In this document: positions 8,253 through 16,800 of the stretch, in pieces
How the letters are laid out: the number at the start of each line of letters is the position of its first letter
How positions within the stretch are numbered: the first letter of the stretch is position 1
Translations under genes and position numbers: made by a program
Notes under the pieces: generated by a model
Database searches by the model: none
Told to the model about the DNA's origin: nothing
The model's input: the letters and a program-made list of their open reading frames with translations, nothing else
IMG/VR virus record: IMGVR_UViG_3300017750_000072
Span: 1 to 28,737 of that record
Length of the DNA: 28,737 bases
Direction: 5' to 3' (one strand)
Origin: a virus

Positions 8253-9521
8253 ATGGCTAAAAAAGAAGAAAAAGTAGTTGAAGAAGTTCAACCTACTCAA
8301 GAAGCCAAAACTGAAGTTAAAAAAGTAGACGAACCAGTTTTGCAAGAAGGTGGAGACATGAAAATGAAAACACCGAAAAAACCTAAGCAATTAGGTAAAC
8401 AAGATAACTCTGTTGCTAAAATAGATTTAAGTAAGGCAAAAGAAGAAACTAAAAAAACAGAAGAACCTGTTGCTAAAGTTGATCTAAGTAAAAAAGAAGA
8501 ACTTAAACAAGAAGAAAAAGTTGTTGAGGTTGTTGAGGAAAAGCCAAAAGAAGAGGTTGTTGAAGAAACACCTGTACTTGAGGAAATTACTGAGGAACAG
8601 AAAGAAGAAATAAAAGAAGAAATTGTTGAATCTAAAACAGAAGAACTACAAGACAAAGTAGAGCAAGCTGTTCAAGAATCACAAGAAACAGGTGTTGATT
8701 TACCAGAGAATATTCAGAAGGTTGTAGAATTTATGAATGAAACTAGTGGAACTCTTGAAGATTATGTTAGATTAAATCAAGATTATTCTAATTATGATGA
8801 CAACACTTTGTTAAGAGAATATTATAAACAAACTAAATCACATCTTACAGATGATGAAATTAGTTTTTTAATGGAAGATCAATTTTCAGTTGATGAAGAA
8901 GTCGACGAGGAAAGAGATGTCCGTAGAAAAAAATTAGCGCTTAAAGAGCAAGTTGCCAGTGCTAAAAGCCACTTAGACGGGCTAAAGTCTAAATACTATG
9001 ACGAAATCAAAGCTGGGGTTAAGTTAACTCCCGAGCAGAAGAAGGCTGTTGATTTCTTTAATAGATATAACCAAGAGCAAGGTGAAAATCAAAAAGTTGC
9101 AGATCATCAAGCGTCTATTTTTAACAATGAAACTAGTAAAGTTTTTAACCAAAATTTCAAAGGTTTTGAATATAAAGTTGGTGATAAGCGTTATAGGTTT
9201 AATGTTAAAGATGCTGATAAGGTTAAAAGTAGTCAAAGTGATATTACTAATTTTGTTAAAAAGTTTTTAAACGATAAAAACGAAATGAGTGATGCAAGTG
9301 GTTACCATAAATCTTTATTTACCGCAATGAACGCCGATGCTGTTGCTAATCATTTCTATGAGCAGGGCAAAGCAGATGCTATTAAGAATAGTATTGCTAA
9401 TGCAAAAAACGTGAGCATGGACCCCAGACAAACGCATAAAACTGTTGAAGCTGGTGGTATGAAAGTAAGAGCAATTACAGGTAGTGATTCTAACTCGTTT
9501 AAGGTTAAAATACGTAAATAA
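8253..9521 (+). CDS. Putative capsid scaffolding protein
   Basis: A 422-residue, highly charged protein between portal and major capsid genes, the normal place for the assembly scaffold that guides capsid protein and leaves the head before packaging. Residues 1-150 are a low-complexity Lys/Glu/Val region, probably disordered, with a short internal repeat (VAKIDLSK at 54-61, VAKVDLSK at 73-80). The remainder is helical, with HYEQGKADA-like text (FYEQGKADAIKN) and a Gly-Gly-Met turn followed by a basic C-terminus ending FKVKIRK, compatible with the capsid-binding tail of scaffolds. No protease motif is visible. The function is inferred from position and composition. Confidence 0.72.
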   Translation: MAKKEEKVVEEVQPTQEAKTEVKKVDEPVLQEGGDMKMKTPKKPKQLGKQDNSVAKIDLSKAKEETKKTEEPVAKVDLSKKEELKQEEKVVEVVEEKPKEEVVEETPVLEEITEEQKEEIKEEIVESKTEELQDKVEQAVQESQETGVDLPENIQKVVEFMNETSGTLEDYVRLNQDYSNYDDNTLLREYYKQTKSHLTDDEISFLMEDQFSVDEEVDEERDVRRKKLALKEQVASAKSHLDGLKSKYYDEIKAGVKLTPEQKKAVDFFNRYNQEQGENQKVADHQASIFNNETSKVFNQNFKGFEYKVGDKRYRFNVKDADKVKSSQSDITNFVKKFLNDKNEMSDASGYHKSLFTAMNADAVANHFYEQGKADAIKNSIANAKNVSMDPRQTHKTVEAGGMKVRAITGSDSNSFKVKIRK

Positions 9522-9552
9522 AAATAAGTTAAACATTTAAAAATTAAAAATT

Positions 9553-11043
9553 ATGCCTTTTAGTTCACTCGGTGCGTATCAAGCGCACTTAACTCCGAGA
9601 CCTACGCAACAGTTATTTAACGATAACTATTTGTCGTTTGACTCGGCTTCTGGTGGTGGTACATTTGCTCAGCAATTCCTACCAGAAATTTATGAAAAAG
9701 AAGTGGAGAGATTTGGAAAAAGAACAATCTCTGGCTTCTTAAGTATGGTTGGTGCAGAAATGCCTTTAGCTTCTGATCAAGTAATTTGGTCTGAGCAAGG
9801 TAGATTGCATATTGCTTATAGCGCGGAAACTTACAATGACGGTACATCTGCTGTTGAAGTTAAAGTAGCTGCAAACAATACAATTACTTTACCTGCAAAC
9901 AACTTAATTCAAAACCATGACACTATTGTTATTGCAAACTTACCTAACTCTAAAGTTTTAAAAGCAATTGTTGTTAGTGGTGGTGGTACAACTGAAATTA
10001 CTGTTGCACCTTATACACAAGCACATTTAGCGGCTGCTCCTGATTCAGGATCTACTAACGGTGCTGTTGACTTTTCTAACAATGAAGATGTAAACATCTT
10101 TGTTTATGGAACTGAATATATCAAAGGATCTTCTGAAGACGCAAGATCTATCGATGCTTCTTTCACAAGATTTAGCAACAAACCAGCTATTTTAAGAGAC
10201 AGATACCAAGTTAATGGTTCTGACACTGCACAAATAGGTTGGGTTGAAGTTACTTCTGAAGACGGAGCTTCTGGTTACCTTTGGTATTTAAAATCTGAGT
10301 CTGAAGCAAGATTAAGATTTAACGATTACCTTGAGATGGCAATGATTGAAGGACAGCAAGTTGAAATGCCTGCTGGACATAACTTTGGTGGTACTTCTGC
10401 TTTTGCAGTTGGTGGTACTGAAGGTTTATTCTCTGCATTAGAGTCAAGAGGTTTAGTATGGACTGGTACTGATTTCGATCAATTATCAGGTAACGTTCAA
10501 GGCGGTTTAGCTGAGTTTGATACTATTCTACAAGAATTAGACAAGCAAGGTGCTATTGAAGAAAATATGATGTTCTTAGATAGAGGTACTTCTCTAGAAA
10601 TTGACAACATGTTAGCTTCTATTAACTCTGGAAACGTTGCATCTGGTGGATCTGGTTACGGTGTATTTAACAACGACGCTGATATGGCGTTGAACTTAGG
10701 TTTCACTGGTTTTAGAAGAGGTTCTTATGACTTCTACAAAACTGACTGGAAATACTTAAATGATTCTGTAACAAGAGGACTTATTGGTGACATCGAAGGT
10801 GTTATTGTTCCTGCTGGAACTTCAACAGTTTATGATGAGTCAATGGGTAAAAACATCCAAAGACCTTTCTTACACGTAAGATATAGAGCATCTGAGGCTG
10901 ATGATAGAAAAATGAAATCATGGATCACTGGATCTGTTGGTGGAAACTACACATCATCTGCTGATGAAATGGTTGTTAACTTCTTATCAGAAAGATGTTT
11001 ATGTGTTCAAGCTGCGAATAACTTCGTATTGCTTAAAGCATAA
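9553..11043 (+). CDS. Major capsid protein
   Basis: Main building block of the icosahedral head. The 496-residue protein follows the scaffold gene and is followed by a strong terminator, as for T7 gene 10. Its N-terminal third includes EKEVERFGKRTISGFLSMVG (about residues 48-67) and MPLASDQVIWSEQGRLHI, a pattern I associate with major capsid proteins of marine short-tailed phages; an HK97-type fold is expected but not demonstrated. Codons are visibly cleaner than in neighbours, with more C-ending codons (TTC, AAC, TAC, GAC), fitting very high expression. The leader is TTTAAAAATTAAAAATT before ATG, without Shine-Dalgarno. Confidence 0.88.
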   Translation: MPFSSLGAYQAHLTPRPTQQLFNDNYLSFDSASGGGTFAQQFLPEIYEKEVERFGKRTISGFLSMVGAEMPLASDQVIWSEQGRLHIAYSAETYNDGTSAVEVKVAANNTITLPANNLIQNHDTIVIANLPNSKVLKAIVVSGGGTTEITVAPYTQAHLAAAPDSGSTNGAVDFSNNEDVNIFVYGTEYIKGSSEDARSIDASFTRFSNKPAILRDRYQVNGSDTAQIGWVEVTSEDGASGYLWYLKSESEARLRFNDYLEMAMIEGQQVEMPAGHNFGGTSAFAVGGTEGLFSALESRGLVWTGTDFDQLSGNVQGGLAEFDTILQELDKQGAIEENMMFLDRGTSLEIDNMLASINSGNVASGGSGYGVFNNDADMALNLGFTGFRRGSYDFYKTDWKYLNDSVTRGLIGDIEGVIVPAGTSTVYDESMGKNIQRPFLHVRYRASEADDRKMKSWITGSVGGNYTSSADEMVVNFLSERCLCVQAANNFVLLKA

Positions 11044-11051
11044 CAATTACT

Positions 11052-11096
11052 GTAATTTTTACCCTCGTATTTTGTACGGGGGTAATTATTACTTTT
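11052..11096 (+). terminator. Hairpin terminator after the major capsid gene
   Basis: Two 18-base arms, 11052-11069 (GTAATTTTTACCCTCGTA) and 11075-11092, enclose a TTTTG loop. They pair throughout except for two T-T mismatches and one T-G wobble; the core next to the loop, TACCCTCGTA with TACGGGGGTA, is the only GC-rich spot in the region. A TTTT run follows. The hairpin is nearly symmetrical in its A/T flanks. Placed 8 bases after the capsid stop, it probably reduces transcription into the downstream tail genes, comparable to the T7 terminator after gene 10. Confidence 0.8.
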
Positions 11097-11102
11097 ATAA
11101 AC

Positions 11103-11121
11103 TTTTTAATTATATTATATT
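11103..11121 (+). promoter_or_regulatory. A/T-only leader of the gene at 11122, shared with 8231-8252
   Basis: This stretch between the terminator and the ATG contains TTTAATTATAT at 11105-11115, the same word as in the scaffold-gene leader, and ends TATATT before ATGG. A promoter restarting transcription after the terminator would be sensible here, but I see no clear host-type -33/-7 pair. Confidence 0.3.
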
Positions 11122-11859
11122 ATGGAAAAATGGGAATACAAAGATAGAGTGTATATTGTAAAAGGTGAAAATTCTCCACCTATATTATCAATACAATCTA
11201 AACATACACAAAGAAAACCTTTACTTTATTTTGATGAGGAAAAAGGTCACAATAGAGAACTAAGGTATGCTACTAACCAAAAATCAGTATTTGCTGATGA
11301 ACAAGAAGGTTATGCAACATTAGGTCACATATATTTTAAAGAAGGTAGATTATCGGTGCCAAAAAGCAAACCAGCTTTACAAAAGTTGTTATCGTTATAT
11401 CACCCTAAAAGAAATACATTGTGGTATGAATACACACCAGAAGTGTATGCTGAAAATGAAGTTGATGAAATAGAACTGCAAATAGAAGCTTTAAACTTAG
11501 CTAAAAAATTAGAGATAGATGAGTTAGAAGCTATATTAAGAGTACAGAAAGGTAATAAGGTAAGTAAAATGTCTACTAAAGAAGTAAAAAGAGACGCTTT
11601 GCTACTTGCTAAAAACCAACCAGCTGCTTTTATAGAACTAGCTGCAGATGACAACGTACATTTAAGAAACATTGGTGTTAAAGCTGTTGAAGCTAATATT
11701 ATAAAACTCGCTAACGACAATAGATCGTTTACGTGGGGCGATGGCAGAAAATTATTTACTGTACCATTTGATGAAAACCCTTACTCAGCATTAGCTGCAT
11801 GGTTTAAAACAGATGACGGTATGGAAATTTTAAAAGCTGTTGAAAAGAAAATAAAATAA
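11122..11859 (+). CDS. Unknown head/neck-region protein (245 aa)
   Basis: A 245-residue protein with an N-terminal beta-type half (SIQSKHTQRKPLLYFDEEKG, then ELRYATNQKS and GHIYFKEGRLSVPKS up to about residue 85), an acidic helical middle (about 108-150) and a helical C-terminus ending EILKAVEKKIK. I recall similar proteins in marine phage genomes without a known role. It stands alone between two hairpins, directly after the major capsid gene, so a capsid-associated, decoration or head-completion role is possible. No enzymatic motif, signal peptide or membrane helix is visible, so I do not name a function. Confidence 0.72.
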   Translation: MEKWEYKDRVYIVKGENSPPILSIQSKHTQRKPLLYFDEEKGHNRELRYATNQKSVFADEQEGYATLGHIYFKEGRLSVPKSKPALQKLLSLYHPKRNTLWYEYTPEVYAENEVDEIELQIEALNLAKKLEIDELEAILRVQKGNKVSKMSTKEVKRDALLLAKNQPAAFIELAADDNVHLRNIGVKAVEANIIKLANDNRSFTWGDGRKLFTVPFDENPYSALAAWFKTDDGMEILKAVEKKIK

Positions 11860-11866
11860 ATCAACT

Positions 11867-11906
11867 TATAGAGGTAACCATCTCTATGAGGTGGTTACTT
11901 ACTATA
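11867..11906 (+). terminator. Stem-loop after the 245-aa gene (terminator or processing hairpin)
   Basis: Arms 11872-11884 (AGGTAACCATCTC) and 11888-11900 (GAGGTGGTTACTT) pair over 13 bases with two G-T wobbles around a TAT loop. The stem extends after a one-base bulge with TATAG (11867-11871) and CTATA (11902-11906). It lies 7 bases after the stop codon. The sequence that follows is A-rich rather than T-rich on this strand, so it may act as an RNA-stabilising or processing hairpin instead of a classic terminator. Confidence 0.6.
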
Positions 11907-11919
11907 AATAAAAAAAATT

Positions 11920-12684
11920 ATGGCGGTTAATATAGATACAGTTTATCAAAGAGTTTTAGCAATAGCTAACAAAGAACAAAGAGGTTATATAACACCTCAA
12001 GAGTATAATCTATACGCTAATCAAGCTCAGATGGATATATTTGAGCAATATTTCTATGATTTAAACGCATTAAATAGAATACCAGGCAATGACTACACAT
12101 ACGCGGATCAAGTCGATATATTACAAGAAAAAATAGATATATTTGAAAGATACAGACAAACAGTTGTTATGTCATCAACTGGATCTGAAGCTGGACTAGG
12201 AACTTTACCAGCTTACTATAGATTAGGTGAAGTTTACCACAAACACAAAGGTGGTTATATAGAAATAGAAAAAATAAGTCAAAACGAAGTTCATCACATA
12301 CAGAACTCACCATTGACTGCTCCTTCGTTAACACAACCTGTTTATGTAAGAACTGGTGGTGTTACTCCAACTGGACAAACATCAACTGTTCAAAACGAAA
12401 TAAACTTATCAAGATCAATACAAATTTACCCAACAACTATAACTTCAAATGTAGTGTGTAACTATATAGCTAGGCCTACAACTGTAGAGTGGTCTTATAC
12501 AACTGTTTTTGATGAACCGTTGTTTAATGTAAACAATAGTCAAGATTTTGAATTACATCAATCAGAGGAGACTGAGTTGGTTATAAAAATATTAGAACTT
12601 GCTGGTATTGAAATAAAAGATCCACAAGTATATCAAGTAGCTGCTACAGAAGAAGCACAGAACGTACAACAAGAAAATAAATAG
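11920..12684 (+). CDS. Head-tail connector / tail tubular A-type adaptor protein
   Basis: A 254-residue protein starting the neck gene group. The N-terminal 80 residues are helical with GYITPQEYNLYANQAQMDIF (about 27-46) and EQYFYD, a pattern common to proteins found right after the head genes of marine and crAss-like phages; adaptor proteins that attach below the portal (P22 gp4, T7 gp11 class) have comparable helical bundles. The remainder is beta-type. It overlaps nothing; the next ATG is 2 bases after its TAG. Connector assignment is by position and style; direct homology to gp11 or gp4 is not shown. Confidence 0.6.
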   Translation: MAVNIDTVYQRVLAIANKEQRGYITPQEYNLYANQAQMDIFEQYFYDLNALNRIPGNDYTYADQVDILQEKIDIFERYRQTVVMSSTGSEAGLGTLPAYYRLGEVYHKHKGGYIEIEKISQNEVHHIQNSPLTAPSLTQPVYVRTGGVTPTGQTSTVQNEINLSRSIQIYPTTITSNVVCNYIARPTTVEWSYTTVFDEPLFNVNNSQDFELHQSEETELVIKILELAGIEIKDPQVYQVAATEEAQNVQQENK

Positions 12685-12686
12685 AT

Positions 12687-13802
12687 ATGCCATTATTTGA
12701 AGGAACACAACAACAGTATTACGGCTCGCAAACTTTTATAGCTAGTGGCGGTCAAACAGATTTTGTATTAACGTTTCCGGAAAACGAGACGTTGTTAAAT
12801 AATTTAGCGACAATGCCTGTATCTGCTGCTGAGTTTACTATTACTGTAAATGGTGTAGGTACTACAAACTTCACGTTCCCTAAATCAAACACCACAGACA
12901 CTGTTGTATTAAACAACGCGGCAAGTAACGATGATGTTGTAGTTATTACAGTAACAAATCCACAATTAGGTAATTATCAATTTATATCACTACAAACTAT
13001 TGTAAATAATTTTATTATTAGTTATGTAGGTAGTGATAAAATAATACCTAGAACAAAAAGATCTAATGTAGCTTTTCACGCACAAAGAGCAATACAAGAA
13101 TTAAGCTACGATACTTTTAAGTCTATAAAATCTCAAGAAATAGAACTACCACCTAATTTAAAAATGCCTTTACCACATGACTATGTTAATTATGTTAAGG
13201 TATGTTATGTTGATAACGCTGGTGTTGAAAAATTATTATATCCAACTAGAAAAACAGGTAATCCTACAGGTATATTACAAGATGGAGCGTATGGTTACAC
13301 TTATGATAGCTTTGGTAATCTAGCAACACCTAGTGATTCTACAACATGGTCTAGATTTCAAAACAGTAGTAATTCTAACTCAGAAAGCGATACTGATAAC
13401 TATAGAAACACAGAAGAAGATTTTAACTTAGTAGAAGGTAGAAGGTTTGGTTTAGAACCTGAAATGGCTCAGTCTAATGGAGTATTTTATATTGATGAAC
13501 AAAAAGGTTATATACATTTTAGTTCTTCATTAAGTGGTAAGCTAATATCATTAAAATATATAAGTGATGGTTTGGCTACAAATGACGAAATGGTTGTGCA
13601 TAAGTTTGCTGAAGAAGCGGTTTACAAACATATAGCTTATGCTATCGCTAGCACACATACATCTGTTGCTCCAACATATATACCTTTATTAAAGAAAGAA
13701 AGATTTGCTGCGACTAGAAACGCTAAACTAAGGTTATCTAATCTAAAAATAGAAGAACTTACACAGGTGATGCGAGGTAAGTCTAAACAAATTAAACACT
13801 AA
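12687..13802 (+). CDS. Putative ring/tail adaptor protein
   Basis: 371 residues. Residues 1-115 form a beta-rich domain (SQTFIASGGQTDFVLTFPEN, AEFTITVNGVGTTNFTFP) that resembles phage beta-sandwich domains. Residues about 130-180 read AIQELSYDTFKSIKSQEIEL then PLPHDYVNYVKVCYVD, a block I recall from connector/ring proteins of marine and crAss-like short-tailed phages. A Ser/Asn-rich loop (about 215-245) follows, then helices at the C-terminus (HKFAEEAVYKHIAYAIA, basic end KSKQIKH). It sits between the first connector and the giant stabilisation protein with 2- and 5-base gaps, so co-assembly at the neck is likely. Confidence 0.6.
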   Translation: MPLFEGTQQQYYGSQTFIASGGQTDFVLTFPENETLLNNLATMPVSAAEFTITVNGVGTTNFTFPKSNTTDTVVLNNAASNDDVVVITVTNPQLGNYQFISLQTIVNNFIISYVGSDKIIPRTKRSNVAFHAQRAIQELSYDTFKSIKSQEIELPPNLKMPLPHDYVNYVKVCYVDNAGVEKLLYPTRKTGNPTGILQDGAYGYTYDSFGNLATPSDSTTWSRFQNSSNSNSESDTDNYRNTEEDFNLVEGRRFGLEPEMAQSNGVFYIDEQKGYIHFSSSLSGKLISLKYISDGLATNDEMVVHKFAEEAVYKHIAYAIASTHTSVAPTYIPLLKKERFAATRNAKLRLSNLKIEELTQVMRGKSKQIKH

Positions 13803-13807
13803 CAAGT

Positions 13808-16800
13808 ATGCCAGATATTAAACATTACTTCCGTTCAGGTAAAATGAATAAAGACCTGGACGAGAGATTAGTACCTAATGGAGAGTATAGAGATGCGTTG
13901 AATATCGAGATGTCTACATCTGACGGTGATGATGTAGGTACTATTCAGAATGTTGTAGGTACTAACAAAATTACGGGTAAAACATACGATACTAATAAGA
14001 ACTCAATAACAGCTAACTGGTCTGGTGATAGTTTTGGTTTAACAAAAGCTGTTTGTATAGGTGTTAAATTAAATAATGAAAATGATAGAATATATTGGTT
14101 TATTTCTTCTGCAGAAGCTTCTTGTATTGCTGAATATAGTGATAGCTCTGGTATTATAAAACCTGTACTAGTAGATACTCTAGGTATACTTAATTGGACT
14201 TCAGAAACAAACATAACAGGTATAAACATTGTTGAGGACATGTTGATATGGACTGATAATGTAACTGAGCCTAAAAAAATAGACATAAAGGTTTTTAAAT
14301 CTGGTTGTGCAGATAATTTTACCACTCATACTAAATACACTGGACAACGAATACTTCCATCAAACTTATCTGCAGCATCTAACTTTTCAGAAGAACACAT
14401 AACAGTTGCTAGATTAGCTCCTATGAATACACCAACACTTAATATGTCAAACTCTACAAGAGGTGGTTTAGGAACAGGTACGTCTACTGTTATTATAACA
14501 AACGCTAGCGCAACAACGTTTACAGATTTACAAGGCGTTTCTATAGACGCTGGAACTGTTTTAAATCTAACTTTTTCACCACTTCCAAATTGGCAGCCTG
14601 GCGACATAATAACATGTACAAGTACCTATGAAGAATTAGGTCAACAAGAAACTTTAGAGATAAAATTATTAATAAACAGTATAAGTCAAAATAACACCTT
14701 TAGTTGTAAAGTACAAAGTATACCTGTACAAATACCTTATGCTACTTTAATATGGGAAGCAATACTTAGTGAAGAAGGTGTTTTATTTGAAAAGAAATTT
14801 GTAAGGTTTGGTTACAGGTGGAAATATTACTCAGGTGAATATTCTACGTTTTCACCTTTTAGTGAGGTAGCTTTTTTACCAGATACTTTTGAGTATTTAT
14901 CTACTGATGGTTATAATGACGGTATGATAAATAACCTAAGGCAGTTAACTATAAATATAACAGAGTCAAGACCTATTGATGTAGAAGAAGTTGACATACT
15001 ATATAAAGAATCCAACAATAACAATGTTTACGTTGTAGATACTTTAAAATATAATTCAGATGGTACCTTTCCAACAGAATATAAACTAGAATCAGAAATA
15101 ATAAGTAAAACAGTATCTAGCAATCAAATGATTAGACCTTGGGATAATGTTCCAAGAAAAGCTAAAGCGCAGGAGGTTACAGCTAATAGACTTATATTTG
15201 GCAACTATTTACAAAACTATGACATATTAGATTTTAACCTACCTGATATTAGCATGTCTATATCTCAAGCTGCTATAACAACAGTAAAAGAACCTCAACT
15301 TTCTTTAAAATCATTAAGGACATATCAAACAGGTGTTGTATACATTGATAAATACAATAGACAATCACCAGTTTTAACTAGTGATTCAGCTTCTAAGCAA
15401 ACTAGTAAGGACTACGCACCAAGTGTTAACTCTATAAACGTTACTTTAAATAATCAGCCACCAGACTGGGCTACGCATTTTAAATACTACGTAAAAGAAA
15501 CTGCTAACGAATATTATAATTTAGCTATGGATAGATATTATCTAGCTGAAGACGGTAATGTTTGGTTAAGCTTTCCATCATCTGAAAGAAATAAAGTTGA
15601 TGAGGAAACTTATTTAATATTAAAAAAGAAACATGATTCAGACGACTTTGTGTCAACAAAATCAAGATATAAAATATTAGATATATCTAATGATGCTCCT
15701 GATTTTCTTAAACTAAAACAAAGAGCTGTAGGTAACGGTGCTGTTAAAGCTGGATCATCTAATATACCTCAAATAGGTAGTGTATCATTTGAGTTTTTAG
15801 GCCCAGATCCAGTTTCAAACCCTAGTTTTGGTGAAGGTTTTTCATCAGATGCTGTTATTCAAATATCTGTGGGTGGTGTTGTATCTGATAAATACAAGGT
15901 TGTAAGTGGTGGTCCTACTGGTGAAGATGGTGGTTCCGCACCTTTTAAGCATACATATAAAATAACTTTAGCTGAACCTATAAAAACAACCGATACAATG
16001 GTTTCAAGTATATCATCTGGAACACAGTTTGAGATTGTACTTTTTGAAGAAAAGTTTGAAAGAAAAGCTGAGTTTTATGGTAGGTTTTTTGTAAAAGTAA
16101 ATAGAGATAGTAATTTTGATACAAACATTATAGCTTCTTTTCCAGAAGAAGACGAGCAATTTGGTATATCAGACACTAGAGCTATATTTGGTAACGCGCC
16201 TAACACAGGTCCAAATGATTCAACATCTGAAGCGTCTTGGTACGACACTAGAGCAAAACATAACAAAAGAAATCAAAGCGGTAATGGCCATCCAAAATTA
16301 GGGTCTAAATTTATGACAATATATTTTACTGGGTCTCCTAAATCTGGTGATAAAAGCTTTGACGAAGCAAACACAATAAACAACTTTTTAAAGTCAATAA
16401 GTCAACAAGGTACTTTATTTAGGTTTAAGGGTAGTCAAACAGGTGCTTTAAGTGAAATATACAAAGTATCTAAAAACGCAACAATATCATATAGTTATAG
16501 AAGAACTGGTAGAAAGAGATTATTTTCTAGTAAAAGAAGAAATTATAGAATAGAGTTTGAACACTACAAAAATGCAACACCATATGAGGATTCATTTGTT
16601 TACCCTTCTAGTGGTAGCGCTAACAATTTTGCTGATGAAATACAAATATTACAAAACGTTGTAACTACAGATGTAGAGGTTTTAACATCAAACAACCCTG
16701 CAATATGGGAAACAGAACCTAAAGAGTCTGTTGAGTTAGATCTTTATTATGAAACAGGTTTATCTAGACCTATATCACAACACGGGCAAGCGCATGTTTT

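Noticed and set aside
8297-8656. Ser-rich reading frame on the - strand opposite the scaffold gene
   Set aside because: It is the complement of Lys/Glu codons (TTT/TTC read as Phe, Ser), a known artefact of a low-complexity acidic gene.
13945-14607. Two reading frames on the - strand opposite the stabilisation gene
   Set aside because: They overlap the conserved N-terminal part of a clear + strand gene and have no recognisable features.
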